Below, one piece after another: positions 34,701 to 47,639 of a stretch of 64,000 nt of DNA (positions within the stretch are counted from its first letter, which is position 1; every line of letters starts with the position of its first letter). Where the stretch lies: NCBI GenBank assembly GCA_020091685.1, contig CM034597.1, positions 2,612,646-2,676,645 of the forward strand. Direction: 5' to 3'. Under the pieces are notes generated by a model. It worked only from the letters and a program-made list of their open reading frames with translations, was not told where the DNA came from and made no database searches. This DNA is from Lutjanus erythropterus (lineage: Eukaryota; Chordata; Actinopteri; Lutjaniformes; Lutjanidae). The position numbers and the translations under genes are program-made.

Positions 34701-36660
34701 ATTCTAAAGAGTTTTCAGTGTCATGAAGGTGGCTCTCTTTAAACCTGGCTAGATCACCATGGTAACTGATGCTGATCTCACAACCTGGTCTGGAGAAGGA
34801 TTAAATCGTCCATAAAAAGTGCCGAAGTTCTTTATGAGCGAAATACATTATAAACTGAGAGAAGACATTAAAAATGAAAAGTTGCTGAGCTGTACGTTCA
34901 TGTCACAAAACAAAGCCGTATAATGTAGAAATGTAACAGGATGTAACAGCAGCACAGACTGTCTGCATCACGCTGTCATGGTAACCTCCGTTTGGTGATG
35001 CAGAGACCTTTTTCCCGTTTGCTTCAGATCATATTAACACTTTAACATTACACATTACATCATCCACACACTAAAATAATGATGAAGCGACCACATTTGA
35101 ACACGATTTACTATTTAAAGTGAGTTTTGCATTGCTGATACTGCAGCTCAGAACTCTGATTAGAAAATATCAGTCTATCCTATCTATCATGGAAAATCAT
35201 CAGTTACACCAATTTCACTTTGATTTTCCCAAAACCTTAAGTGCTGTATGAAGTTTATCTGTTTAATGTGCAGTTGTCATGTTAGAAATAAACAGCAGCA
35301 TTAAGGTCACAATTCAGTTAATGAGTAATTTTCAGCAGTATTCTTCTTCTCCTGCATTATTTGCAACAAATGTTGCTTTTTGCTGTAATATATTTTTTAT
35401 ATTTTCCACAGCTCTTCATTATAACAACTTGATCATTTTGACTGAAGTGGGCGGCTCATGATCGCCTCACTTTGTGTCGAGGAAGAGTCAAATGATGCAG
35501 CAAATGCCCGTTTTCGAGTCTGAAGAAGAAAGCCTGAGTTAACAAAACAAGTTGATAACCACCGCCGTGATATCTGTTATCTCTGACTGGGGGTTTAGGT
35601 TTTGTCAAGCAGCTCATGCAAAGAAAGTCTGGCTTTGTTGAGCTTCCTTTGTATTACAGCCCTCTGATTGGCTTGCTTGATTTCTTTCATATAAATATAT
35701 AATGACGGTGAGTTTGAGGAATGTGTGATAGCTTGTGTCCCCGACCCTGCACCCCCATCAGGTGAAGATTTGAATATTCGTGGGTAATTCTCACTGAAGC
35801 TTCGAAGCCCCAAAAATGGTATTCGGGACAGTGCTAAACCAAACATTTACAAGGCCAAATTTTCAAGCAGGCTGTAGATGTATCACCCCACAACTGCACC
35901 CACCTCACAAAACATGTGCTATGCAGCCACACCTCATTACCCCCTTTTCTTTAGGGAGAAAGCAGTTTAGTGGGTCAGAGCTAATCTGGTTGTGGTTAAT
36001 GGGGCTGTCCGTCCAAAAAGCAAGCAAGAATGAGTAAAAGGAAGCGGGCAAAAGATCCATGCTATTGTATTTACCCAGTATGGAGGAGAATGGCCAGGCT
36101 AACATTTGTGTGTGTGTGAGAGTGTGTGTTTGTGGTGGCTTTGTAGCGCACTGCCTGCTGGCGTGTTGATTTCTATTGAGTCTGTAGTATTAGAAGTCAT
36201 CAGTCTCTTACATGGCCTCCAGCTCACAGGGGTTAACAATGGCAGGAATGTCTGTGTTCAGTATGCTCCTGGCGAGGCTTATGTGAGCTGCCACTGGAAT
36301 CAAAATCATCTCCAAATATATCAGAGGCAGAAAAGAGCATGGACATATTTTACTCAATTAGAGTCCTGCTACTGAGCCTTCAGTGGAATTTCAACTAGGT
36401 AAAAACTAGCTCATTAAAAATAAGTTTATTTTCAGACTCGGATCAGTGAGGTTTTTATGAACGTTCCATAAATATAAACAGGTCGATAGAGAAACAGGAC
36501 TCGCATAACTGGCATAAGAGGTGAAACCAAGAATGTTTCCTGGTGAGACAGATTTGATGAAATAAATGAGAGTAAGTAGAATGGAAATAAACTGAATGTT
36601 GAGCAGATACGTAAACAGCTGGAACCAGAACAGGTACACACTCTGAGAAATCAAGGTGCT
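34701..36660. other. No gene; mostly unique-looking sequence
   Basis: CACCATGGTAACTGATGCTG near 34753 is a repeat scrap. Sequence at 35850-36370 is repeat-poor and of balanced composition. It includes AGCTAATCTGGTTGTGGTTA and could be conserved non-coding DNA, but that needs alignment. Confidence 0.3.
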
Positions 36661-36669
36661 AACTAGAGC

Positions 36670-37000
36670 CATAAAGGGTGTTTCCACTTGTCCCCACGGG
36701 AGAACCCATTTTGGTTCCTTGTAGAACCTTTTATCACGGTTCTACTTGGGACCCTTTCAGAGATTTCTTCCTAGAGCCCAACATAAGGGGTTACACCTGG
36801 GTTCTACCAGGAACGCTACAGGAGATCTTCAAGGATCTCAGCAATCCTTGAAGAACACTTTGTGCCAAAAGGGTTCTTTTGATGAAAAGGATTCTTAATG
36901 GAACCCTTACTCGTACAAAGAACCCTTGACAAATCCTTTAATCAAAAAAGGCTTTTACACAAGTTCTGAGAAGAACCTCAGCATTTCCTAGAGTGAACTC
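36670..37000. repeat. GAACC/GGTTC-rich interspersed repeat
   Basis: AGAACC and GGTTCT words recur at irregular spacing on both strands (for example AAAGGGTTCTTTTGATG, AAAGAACCCTTGACAAATCC). This is a known type of teleost miniature element with self-complementary segments. Its exact ends were not resolved. Confidence 0.5.
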
Positions 37001-37544
37001 AGCTGATGACTGACATCTCTGTTCTGTGAAAATAACTCAGGCAGAACAGGAAGACTGAGTCCTGAGCAGCAACAGAAGGAAGAGTTGGGAACTCAGCCGT
37101 TACGTGACATGTAGGAGAAGATCAGCAGCTCATGTAAGGTCCAGCACTCTCAGGGAAGATATAATACATCAAACACAGGACTTAAGCACAGGAGACCAAA
37201 GTTCCCATATGAGACAATTGTCAATGATGATCTTTACCTAACTTAACAAAGTAGTTCTGATCCCTAAACTTACCAAAGACTTTTATTTTGAAAGTATAAA
37301 CAGATGTTGTACATTTATTATTGTTAACTTGACTGTGAAATGAGGACAGTGGAGAAAACATTAGTTTGAAATTCATGCTGAATGTTACAAAAAAAGGAAA
37401 ATTTGTATCCATATATATGAATCAGACTAAAATTTGTGACTATTTCACAAACCACTGTGAGACTGTGTTGGCATGGGGGGTTAAAAAAACATTTTCAGTA
37501 TTTAGAAATAGTAACTTTATCATTACTGTTTATAAGCATATAGG

Positions 37545-38325
37545 CAGGGCTGGGAGGGTTTCTTTAAAATTTCTATTCTGATAGATTTACTTATTACCTG
37601 TTAAAAATGTAGTCAATAATGTAATCCAAATTTCACAATATTAAAGTAATGCAACTTGACAACTGTATGTTACTTTTGGATTGCCTCAATATAAAATGTG
37701 TGAAACTGTTTAGTTGTTTGGTCCATGAAATGATAGAAAATGGTAAAAAATGTTGATCAAAGTCCAAGATGACATCCTCAAATGTCTTGTTTTGTCCAAA
37801 ACTCAAAGATATTCAGTTTACTGTCAGAGAGGAGGAAAGAAACCAGAAAATATTTACATTTAAGATGCTGAAATCAGAGAATTTTGATCTTTAAAAAAGA
37901 AAAAAAGACTCAAAATGATTAACCAACTGTGTTAACAGTCGGCCAATAAAAGATTAATCGTTGCAGCTCTAAGTGTTTTATGTTGGTTGTTAGGTTTATT
38001 GGTTTGTCCAGCTGTTCCTTCCTTTGTTGCGCACAATTTATTGATTGATTGGTTGATTTAAAGACACAAAATGTTGAAATTTCCACTCAGTGAAGCATTT
38101 TTTCACTAAAGGCCAGGATAATGAATTGTCAGCTGTGTGTGCACTGAGCATGATAGGATATCGTTTATTTAAAAACTGTAATTCTACCAATAATCCACAT
38201 TTTTACTAAATTTATCTGTAATTAGATTACATGTTTTTTATCTGTACCTGTAATGGCATACAGTAACCTTTTTTTGTTATGATTATGTAATCCTGTTACA
38301 TGTAATCCGTTACTCCCTGGGCCTG
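37545..38325 (-). mobile_element. hAT-like non-autonomous element
   Basis: Starts CAGGGCTGGGAGGGTTTCTT and ends, inverted, CAGGCCCAGGGAGTAACGGA. CATATAGG (37537-37544) and CATATGAG (38326-38333) flank it, an imperfect 8-bp target duplication (6 of 8). The interior includes GCAGCTCTAAGTGTTTTATG and the segments shared, inverted, with 20131-20540. Confidence 0.65.
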
Positions 38326-39774
38326 CATATGAGTTACATCTAATTCCATTTTCATTTCAAACTCATTCGATGCACATCAATCATAGTCAGTTGAAACACT
38401 GACGTAAAGGTGGGGAATTGAATCATAAAAACAACAGAATCTAAATTTCAAAGCTCTCCTGCCTGTGGTGGGATTGCCCTCTGCAGAGCTCAGTGAACTT
38501 GCACATATTGCAAACACAAAGTAAGTTTGTAGCTTTGTTCTTGCAAAGGCAAACAGATCAACACCAGAGACAGACTCGGTTGTTTTTCCGCCTACCTCTG
38601 CACTGACTCCAGGGCCCGCTGGCCAGCCTCCAAAAAGGGCTTAATCAACCACAGCTGCAACAATCCAGCAAATTCTCAAAGCCCCATGTCCATTCATTCA
38701 TTGTCTTGATTACATGACACCCAAACAACATATTACTTCATGTTGATGTATGATTTGTTCAGTTTGTTTAGCAGTTAATTTGCAAGAGCACGGGTCTGTA
38801 GCCCAGTCACTGAGTGAACATCTTTCTTTGTGACTGATAAAACTGCTCAGCTGCAAGGAAACAATTGAGCCTTGACTCAGGCAAACAGGTACAGAGGCCA
38901 TATCGCTACCGTGCTGTTTTTATGCCAGAGCAGTTAAAAGAATCCGTCACCCCACCGGTGATACATGAAGACCCAGACAGAAAAGATTAGAGGATTAGAA
39001 GAGTGGGGGTGATAAAGAAGAAAGAGCAGGGCTGTGTCCACAATCACTCCCCATTTACTACATACTGCACTACTAAATTGTTGGACATTTTATTTGAGTG
39101 CAGCTCTACTTTGTAGAACAGTCAAATCACACTGCTTCACATTCTGTTCATCTCGATCTTGGGCCTCACTTTATTCAATTTGTGAGCTGAAAACGGTGCA
39201 TTCAATCAATGACTAATCATCATAATTAATCTGGGAAATACGGTATCTGCTTCATTAGCAGTGACCATGAATGAGTTGTTTGTCTGATGCATGCACTCCA
39301 TCTGTTGTTTCATTACTTGCTTTTACCTCCTGGGTTACAGCAGACATGCCATTCATTTCTCAGACTAGCATTTCCATCTCTGTTTCTTTATTACTCATTT
39401 CCCACCAGATAATGTGCCCTATATGCTTATGAAACATTTTCAGCTAGAAACAGTATGTACGCTACACAGTGTTCACTTCTATTTTTTCTCTCAAAAAGCT
39501 CCAGTAGCTGCATCTTTAGAAATTCACAGGATAGTGGATGTGGTTATGTAATGGAGGTAAAGTGGGGGAGGTTGGTTTCTGAACTTAGTTCATTCTTGAC
39601 TTTGAAATAGTGGCTTGACAAAATTGGCCAAAGTTCCCAGAGCTTTCAACTACATTTCACATGGATGCATGGGTGGATCCATCTGCAGATGAACTAAACT
39701 AAAAATTCCACAGACATTTTTCACCGCAAATATTTTGAGTTGTCAACTAATGTCATTGATTGCTGCATTTCATT
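38326..39774. other. No gene called; repeat-poor region
   Basis: Apart from the candidate segment at 38596-38654, nothing is supported. AT-rich stretches alternate with balanced sequence around 38440-39030. Confidence 0.3.
38596..38654 (-). CDS. Speculative minus-strand exon or conserved element
   Basis: On the minus strand an acceptor ending GGATTGTTGCAG precedes 59 GC-rich bases reading LWLIKPFLEAGQRALESVQ plus two bases, then a GTAGGC donor. The peptide is protein-like. The frame does not join the other minus-strand candidates, and there is no match. GC-rich text in an AT-rich setting could also mark a conserved non-coding element. Confidence 0.2.
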
Positions 39775-39891
39775 AGGGATAACACCAGACAAGTTGTAGA
39801 TTCCATGATTGTAATGGATGATGTGTGGACTAAGGACCACGGCAGAGTCCATTACAATCATGGAACCTAGAAACTTGGAGGGCATTATCCT
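39775..39891. repeat. Long imperfect fold-back hairpin
   Basis: TTCCATGATTGTAATGGA (39801-39818) and its exact reverse complement (39848-39865) form an 18-bp perfect stem around a 29-base loop. Pairing continues outward with bulges (CAAGTT on the left pairs with AACTTG on the right; AGGGATAA pairs with TTATCCT). The loop itself has GTGG/CCAC. It could be a microRNA-like precursor or a small snap-back transposon. Confidence 0.7.
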
Positions 39892-40084
39892 GTCAGCATG
39901 TTCTCACTCCCAACTTGTAAAAAATGGCAGCACAGTCAGAGGCCCTGCACTTCAAACTGTGATGCTCTACATACCCCTGTAGCACCAGTTTTGTCTTGGA
40001 GGACTCCATGTTAAAGTTGGAAATAAATATGCAATATCCAGGTAGACTTTCAAAATAAAGCTTGCTGAGAAACATAATAAACAC

Positions 40085-40510
40085 ACTGGGCCCCATTTTG
40101 ATGGCTAACGTGCATGGCACCTGGGCATTTAGTGTATGTCTGATGTGCATTAAATGAAGGATTTGGTAAGTTGGAGATGTGAACACAGAAGCTGAAATGA
40201 CCCACTTTGTAGTGACACAGACACTGTGGTTATGCACATCTTCCTATCTGAGTATACCCTCCTTTAAATAGAAGGAAAATCCTGCACCATTTGACTTTAG
40301 ACCAGGTTTTTGTTGGTCAATAACACAGTTGCTTTCTGTTGCCTCAAGATAGCAATGTGTCAGCAATGTGCCTCATCACACCCCCAACACATCCATGGGT
40401 GCACAGATGGGTGCGAGTACATTTGCTACCTGTACAATGTGGGCGCTGGGTGAGAAAATGACAAATGCGTCTGTCAGAAATAGCAATGACAGGTGTGCGG
40501 CACTGTACAC
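40085..40510. repeat. Degraded GGGCCC-type miniature element
   Basis: ACTGGGCCCCATTTTGATGG near 40086 and TTTGACTTTAGACCAGGTTT and TTGTTGGTCAATAACACAG further on match blocks of a fish repeat known from recall. The right end is not resolved. Confidence 0.4.
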
Positions 40511-40602
40511 AGCTTTGCCCATAACGTTATGAAAGTTGTAGTTTTGTTTGGCTTAGGCACCAAAACTACCTAACACCAGATGCACACCTTCAGAGGTGAC
40601 AG

Positions 40603-41469
40603 TAGAGGGGTACCTAGTAGGGTTTCTGACTGAACCCGCCACAAGTCCAAAACAAAAATCAGAAAGCCTATCAGGGTTGGGCTGGGCTTGGTTATTATTA
40701 TGTCCAAACCCGCCCCGAGCCCGACGCAGTTTGTTACCTGACATGGTCATTGTTATCATGGTCACAGCACTGAAGCACAGCACATCACACACATAAACAC
40801 ACTCAATACGAACAGAGTTAATAGACACACACTGTGGCCTAACATTTTACACAGTCTCACACACACACACAGTATACCTATTGTCATCAGCAGTGACAAA
40901 TATAAGATCATGAACTCTTCTTGAACTGTAACTGTTGTTAACTGAACTACGTTCATAATCCAACCATCATGGTTTATTTGGAGATGTCATGGAGGAAGAG
41001 GATGTCATCCACCATGGATGGCTTCAGCACTGTCCTGTTTCAAGCAGTGCAAAAGTTCTGCTCACTGCTGCTGTTGGCAGGACGGGCAAGAATACTCTGA
41101 GTGAGTCCAGCCAGCTTCATATTAGTGAGACGTTGTTCTCACCACCAGCCCAAAAGATCCATGTTGTTGTGTCTAATGTGGTTCTGTGCAGAATGCAGTT
41201 TTGTTTGACATCCTCCATTTTCATTAGTTTAGGTTGAATATTTACCGCCACCTGCCTGAAATGTAACTTTTGGCCTGTGTAGCATTTAGGCGTTGTCAGG
41301 TAAATAACAAACTCCAGTACTGAATAGGCCGTAGCACAACACAGCAGCACGTCAAGTAGGCTGAACCTGAGCTGAACCCAAGCATGATTTCTGATTTGTT
41401 GTCTGAACATGGCCTGACCCATCAGAACCTAATGGGTCCTGTTGGGTTTGGGTTGGGTATCTACACTCT
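40603..41469. mobile_element. Possible hAT-like non-autonomous element
   Basis: The ends TAGAGGGGTACC and, inverted, CAGAGTGTAGATACCC flank sequence with AACCCG/GGGTT motifs near both ends. GGTACCTA occurs near each end (40609-40616, 41470-41477) and may be part of the termini or a target duplication. ORFs inside (40553-40828, 40989-41237, 41117-41422) are incidental. Confidence 0.4.
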
Positions 41470-41729
41470 GGTACCTACAGTATCATAGTTTGAAGCATAG
41501 GGCCACTGACAAAGCTGCAATATTTGATATGCTGGGAGTGAGAATGGAAAAATGCCATATTTCATCATGAAAATACAAATTTCATCATCATAAATTGGCA
41601 CATTTACTCATTTTGATGTCCTCACCTACTAAACCAGGAAGTTATATATTGAAACAAAAAAAAAGTTTAACTGATAACTCTAAACCGCTTACAGGTGTGA
41701 ATGTAAGTGGTTGTTTGTCTCTGTGTGTC

Positions 41730-41856
41730 AACCCTGAGATAAACTTGAGCAGCTTGTCCAGGGTGAACCCCGCCTCTCATCCAGTGTCAACTGGGATAGG
41801 CTCCAGTCCTCCACAACCCATCAGGATAAGCAGTTACAGACGATGGATGGATGGAA
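41730..41856 (-). repeat. Short interspersed repeat, same family as 5891-6045
   Basis: Minus strand reads CATCCATCCATCGTCTGTAA, GGAGCCTATCCCAGTTGACA and GGCGGGGTTCACCCTGGACA, parallel to 5891-6045. Confidence 0.6.
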
Positions 41857-42343
41857 AAATGTAAAACATGTATAAGAACAAATGGTGAAAAGATGAAATA
41901 ATATAAATAGAGATATAGATTCATAGATAAATAATATTTCAAATTAAAATCGTGTTTATACGTCTGTATGCAATGTTGGGTACCTGCTTAAATTAGGGAT
42001 GTGCACTATTAGTTGACTATACAATTAAATGTACCCACCATCATTACTCAGCACTTGAAATACTAGTTGTTTAAAGTATTTATCAATATTTTATTCATCT
42101 ACAATGCCAGTTAAGTGTTGCCTCTAAGGTGTTATTGCAGCTGCTCACCACTAGTCAGAGCCGTGGCCCCCTTCAGACAGCAGCCCCTCTGGTCTACGCT
42201 CTGTTTTTGGTCTGAAAAGTTGAAGCATTTAGTGGACTGTTGTCAGTTTTGTATTGTAGTGCAATGTTTGTATTGTAGATTCTGATGCTTGCAAAAATGT
42301 GCATAGTTGAAGAAACACCTATTCACTGTTATTCCACCATTAA

Positions 42344-43092
42344 AGGGGAACTATTATGCTTTTCCTCTTTTCTGACCTATAAATGTTGTCACCATGTCGG
42401 ATACTCGTGTTAAACGATTCCAAAGCGTCAAATATTGAGGTTCATGCATTTGGAAGGGAGCCCTGCAAGTTGTTTTGGAGGCTCTGCACGCTGTGTTTTA
42501 CTGTCTTTTTTTTAACAGTGTAGTAACATTGCGTGCCAGGCCTGCCTGCCTGCTCCCCCGCTCTGCTTCGGAAGTTATATCGCTGTGCGCTGCTCTGCTG
42601 TCTAAAACGATTTCAGTGTTAGCACGTTGAGCATGGCTCCCAGAAAATGATTGTTCAGTTCCTAAAGAGTCAAGCACCAGGCAGAAGTGGATAGAGTTGC
42701 TTTTTCCCGGCCAGCAAAAGAAAAATACCTCCGTGTTTGTCTGTCTACGGCACTTCACAGGGGACTGTTTTGTCAACACGGGCCAATACGAAGCTGGATT
42801 AGCCGGGAGCCGGGCTCGCCAGCACTCGCCAGCCCTTCGGAAGTCCTCGGGAGTGTGACCAATCACAGCGGAGTGGGCGTGGCGGGAGGCATACATGGAG
42901 GAGGGCCGGGGGGGTGGAGTAAATTACACAGACCGTTTTCGCGGGATGCAGAAAATACAAGGAAGAGATGCAGCGAGAGGCACAGCGTCCTGAAGATCTA
43001 CAAAGCTTTCTGTGCGGGCGATCGTGTGTAGCTGCTCTATAGGAGTCCAAAATCAAATACAAAGGTCTGAAAATGAGTATAATAGGTCTCCT
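42344..43092. mobile_element. TTAA-flanked miniature element (piggyBac-like)
   Basis: TTAA lies at 42340-42343 and 43093-43096. Left end AGGGGAACTATTATGC and inverted right end AGGAGACCTATTATAC are inverted repeats. The GC-rich centre (42780-43000) gives long open frames on both strands (42498-42896, 42687-43031) that overlap and match nothing. They are not called as genes. Confidence 0.7.
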
Positions 43093-43096
43093 TTAA

Positions 43097-46000
43097 GTGA
43101 CATAGACACTTATTTTTGGGCACTTTTACACATGCATGAACTCAATCTTCACTTCACCTTCAATTAAACTTTGGTTTACCAAAGAAGTGTGTGTGGTTGA
43201 CAGAGTGTTTGCCTCAGCAGGCACTTGTCACTCTCCTGCATTTGTGTGTGTGTGTGATCGTGGCCCTGTGTAATCTTTTTTATCTTAATCTTTTTAAATT
43301 TTGTTCTGAGCATTCTTTATTTGACATTTTCTATTACATTTTTGTTACATTTTCTCCAGATTGTTAATTGGCATCATAAACACAACCAACAAATGACTTA
43401 TGTGCAGCTCATTCCACAAGATATTTATTGTTCTAATTTGCTGCTGTTCATTTCCTAGAATCACTTTCAACACCTCCAGCAATTAATTTTATTCATTACG
43501 TTTGTTTGTTTGATTTTATTGCACATAATAAAAGAAAAAACACAAAAAAAATCAGTAAATCAGTAAAAGGAAACAAGATACATACAGCACAGTAATGACT
43601 GAGAAGTTAAAAATAATTGAAACACACACTGGATAAAAGAAGAGCAGCATCATGTTGGCTGATCAGTGTAAAACCTGTTTCCATGTGAGTGTGTGAGGGT
43701 ACTAGCATGAGGCTATTGTGTAAAATGCATTTCCCTTTATATTTGTTGAACATACTGGAAAATGTCAGAAGTCCATGCACTTTTATTCTGAGACAGTGAC
43801 ACCTAAACCTGATGTTTATTCCTGATGCAGAGACTGTTTAGGGAGGATTTTTCCTTAAATGTCAAACTATGTTTTCCTGTTTGTGTGAGGGCATTGCTTC
43901 ATGTTATTAGTTTGGAAGTACCTGCACGTGGGTGTGTGTGTCTGTGTGTATGCCCTCAGGCAGCCACAGGGGACATTGCATAGTGAAAATTGCTTTTTTA
44001 GTCCATTCATGTACTGAAAAATCAAAAATCTGCTGTGAACTCTGTGTGAAGGTTGTGAAAGCCTGCCCTTACCCATCCATCTGTCCATCTTCTGTTCTTT
44101 TTTTCTTACTTCCTCAATAATGGCAATGTCGCAAGTAGAGCACACAGACCTCGGGGAGTACACAGAGTGTGTGTGCTCATGTCTGTGTCGGTACATACGT
44201 GTCATTTAGACTCCATTAACCTCCACCAGCTAAAAGTCATCTGGGAGTCGGGGAGAGGAGTGTGTCCTGAAAACAGGATAAGAACACAAAGAAAAGGCAG
44301 AGGAAGAATGACAGATCCTCCACTGTGATTTCCAGACCATTCTTTAATGCTATTGCAGGGCTGAGTGGGGAGGTCTGTGAGTGTGTGTGTGTTGACGGGG
44401 GCATGCCAGGGGCCTGGCATACTGACCCTCTATATGTGGTCTCATTGTCTACAAAAACTCAAGTCCATTGCACAAAAGCAAGACAAACAGAAGTCTTTGA
44501 GTAAATACAAAACCAGACAAAAGCCCCTGTGTCTGGTCTTCAGCAGGCCTATATCATCACGGCTCAGTGGCTCAGTTATGTATTAGAGTTTGCTGTATTT
44601 TTCTTAGTCTTGTTACTGAACACACTAGAAGTGGGTAACAAAAACAAACATGTGGTCATCACTGTTGAACAGTCGCAACTTTTTTAAAAACCTGTACTAT
44701 ACTGTATGGCAGGCATAAATTTAACAGACTTCAGGCTGACAGCCACTCGCATGTCAGAGAATGTCAGAGAAGTCACAGAGTTTAAAGTCAAAGACAACAT
44801 TTTTGCAGACTGAGAATCTTGTAGGGTCACTATTTAGAAGATTACAACTAGATTATTTTGGTCTCATCCCCACAGACATTCATCACAGCTCCTTTTGAAT
44901 TTAAGATCCAGTATTTTCTGATCAGGCATCTGACATGGAGTCTATTAAATAGGGTGGAAATTAGACGAATTTTAAAAGTATGCCACTATTATTATTATTC
45001 TAACATGTCTATTTTTCAGCACTATGATTGAATAAAATATTGAAATATTTAATAGTACTTGTAATAATAAAAATTGAATAATAAAAAAGATAAATTGATA
45101 GATTAATCGTTTTAAAAATAATCATTAGGTGCAACCCTAATTATTTGTCTGGAACAGATATCATTTCAAAAGTCATTAGGTGTAAGGCCGGCATTAGGCA
45201 ACAAAACTACCTGGTTAGGTTTGGAAAAATATTATGGTTTTGGTCAAAATAAGTATGTCACATGATGCACATAACATTATGTAATTTATTCTCATATATG
45301 AGCATTCTTGCTCTTTAGTTAAAAGGAAGGATCGGCCTATCACCTGCACACAAACCTGGACCTCGGTGTATGCACTGCACACTATTTGAAAGTATAGTAT
45401 GTATGTATTTTATACACAGATTGAAGAATCAGAGCTGGATAGACTGTGTGTCTTACAATTAAGTTGATATGATGTAGTGCTGTACTTCCATAAAGTTTGA
45501 GGACTGAAATAAAACTGCTAGAAAAAAGAATAGTCTAAATGAAAGCAGCCGAGCCAGACATATGTCTGACTTTTAGTTTATTGTCTGGGTCAAACTGTGA
45601 AAACACTGGATCCCACTCCTAATATAATGCAGAGCTCCTTCAGAGCAACTGTCTGCACAGGCTGAGTAATACTGAACTGGATGAGTAAACTGACCTTTCT
45701 GTGTAAAATCGGTGGCATGACTCATTAAATTCAGGGGATTATAAAAACAAACAGGTTTTATCTCACCTGTTTGATGATGGAACATTTAGTCCATCAAATG
45801 ATTTAGTAGGTGGACGGAAACTTAATCACTACACAAGTAATTTATAAAGCAAAAATACCAAATAATAGGATTTTCTACTTTTATCATATCATTATAATAG
45901 TATTTAAAAATATATAACTGTTGGTTGGTAAAAACAAGAAAGGGAGATTGTGATGGATATTTTTCACAATTTTCTGATATTTGATTAGTTAATGGAAAAA

Positions 46001-46414
46001 CTATTCAACAGACTAATAGATAATGAAAATTATCATTTGTTGCAGCCCTAGTTATTTCAGAAACACAAACATTGAAATTATAATTAGAATAAATTTATCT
46101 TATTTAACTGTGATCCAGGAAGGTCTGCAAAGTTTGTTAAATGTTATCTTGTGTTAATTGTGTGCACACAGTTTCTCTATGCATTGAGTGATTGTAACAA
46201 AAATTAGTTTGAACTCACTTTCACCTCCACATAAATCCGGCCGCAAGGATCCTTTTACACAGAATACATTTTGACATATCACAGCAGGAAAAGCACAAGT
46301 GTGTCTAATAAAATGAATAATGGCTGAGTTCCATTTAGGGTCTTCAGTTTCAGGCTCCTGGTGTTGTTCATGCTGGCTCACAGCTGACAGTTTTTGACCA
46401 CTTGAACAGGACAT
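43097..46414. other. No gene; AT-rich sequence with repeat scraps
   Basis: Scraps of the ATTAATCGTTTT...TGCAACCCTAA family lie at 45080-45140, and AATAGATAATGAAAATTATC with TTGCAGCCCTAG at 46015-46053. Open frames at 43867-44205 and 44202-44420 run through GT-rich sequence and are not supported. Confidence 0.35.
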
Positions 46415-47100
46415 AGCTGTTATTAAAGTGATAGTTTCACTCAATATCTCCTCCCCCCTGTGCTTATATGAGGATGGGTGAAGATCTCCAGTTCACAAAA
46501 CACTCCTGGAGCTTCAGAAGAAAACAGAGTTGCAGCCAAATCCAGTACAATTGAAGTGAATGGTGAACAGTTTTAAAATGTAAAAAAAAAAAGAACACAA
46601 AAAAACCCACAAAATGTCTCCATACTTTTCGTGTGGTGTAATCCAAGTTTCCATAGCCTGCGACATTTGACCCAAAAAGACACCATTTACACCATGTTTT
46701 TAGCCGAAATGTCGGCTGTAGCCTCTCAGACCTGATCCATACATACGCCACAAGCTCTCGCCAAAGTGGCGCAGCTGCAGCAAAGAAATGATGTTCCTCT
46801 TCTATGTCGAAGTCCTTGGACATCCTCTTCTTTGTTGCGAAGTCATCTCTGCGCATAACAAGTTACTATTTCTGAGCAGATCTCTCTCTGAGTCGCTTCC
46901 ACGTAGCATGTAAACACAGATGTGAAGGTATCGTGTGGTCTCATATGTCTTGTGTCATGACGCTTGGGCGAGAGCCTGTGTACCCGCTTCAGGCGTGTGC
47001 ACGGGGTCCTGCTTTGACGTTTATTTAAAATTATATCAGATTAGGGTCCTAAAGACATTTTAGCCTGGGCTGAAACAACATCGTCTGACCGGCACACTGG
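46415..47100. mobile_element. Non-autonomous repeat
   Basis: AAAGTGATAGTTTCACTCAA, GTGAAGATCTCCAGTTCACA, AAAACACTCCTGGAGCTTCA, ATACTTTTCGTGTGGTGTAA and TTGCGAAGTCATCTCTGCGC are blocks of a repeat common in fish (recall). The 130-codon minus frame at 46464-46856 includes MSKDFDIEEEHHFFAAAAPL and runs through this element. Confidence 0.5.
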
Positions 47101-47639
47101 CAGTCACTTTTTCTTATACAAGATAGAAAATGAAAATCAAACTGTTTTGCAAATGTAAGGTTTTGCTGTTTTAATAATTGCTTCTTTTTTTGTTTTTTTG
47201 TTTGTGGTTGTCTGCAAAGACAATCAAATGACCAAAAGATACATGGACCCACCTGACATAATAATCACCACTTCCTCAATTTATCTTCATTACAAGGAAT
47301 GTTTGGGTCAGTTTTGATCCTGTTAATTTAGCCAAGATTTAAGTTTTATTCATCTTTATCAGTGACCTTTTATAAATGTATTAATACAGATAATTTCTCA
47401 TTATTGAACCAGTCACTGCATCCATATGCATCAGCCTGTCCTCAGTCATACTGATGGTGTCATATAATGTCTGTAGTGAAGACTTTGAACAAATGTACTG
47501 TGGATCTTACCACTATATAGACATGTAACTTTAACATGTAACTTTAAAGAAATTTAATAAAAGGTGTTAAGTGTATTTTTTGGCAAAATGGAAGTTCTCA
47601 CTACAGCATGATTCCAGTGAATCATTTCCAGATAGAAAC

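Noticed and set aside
42498-43062. Overlapping ORFs of 87-132 codons
   Set aside because: They fall in the GC-rich centre of the TTAA element, are open on both strands, and lack homology or splice context.
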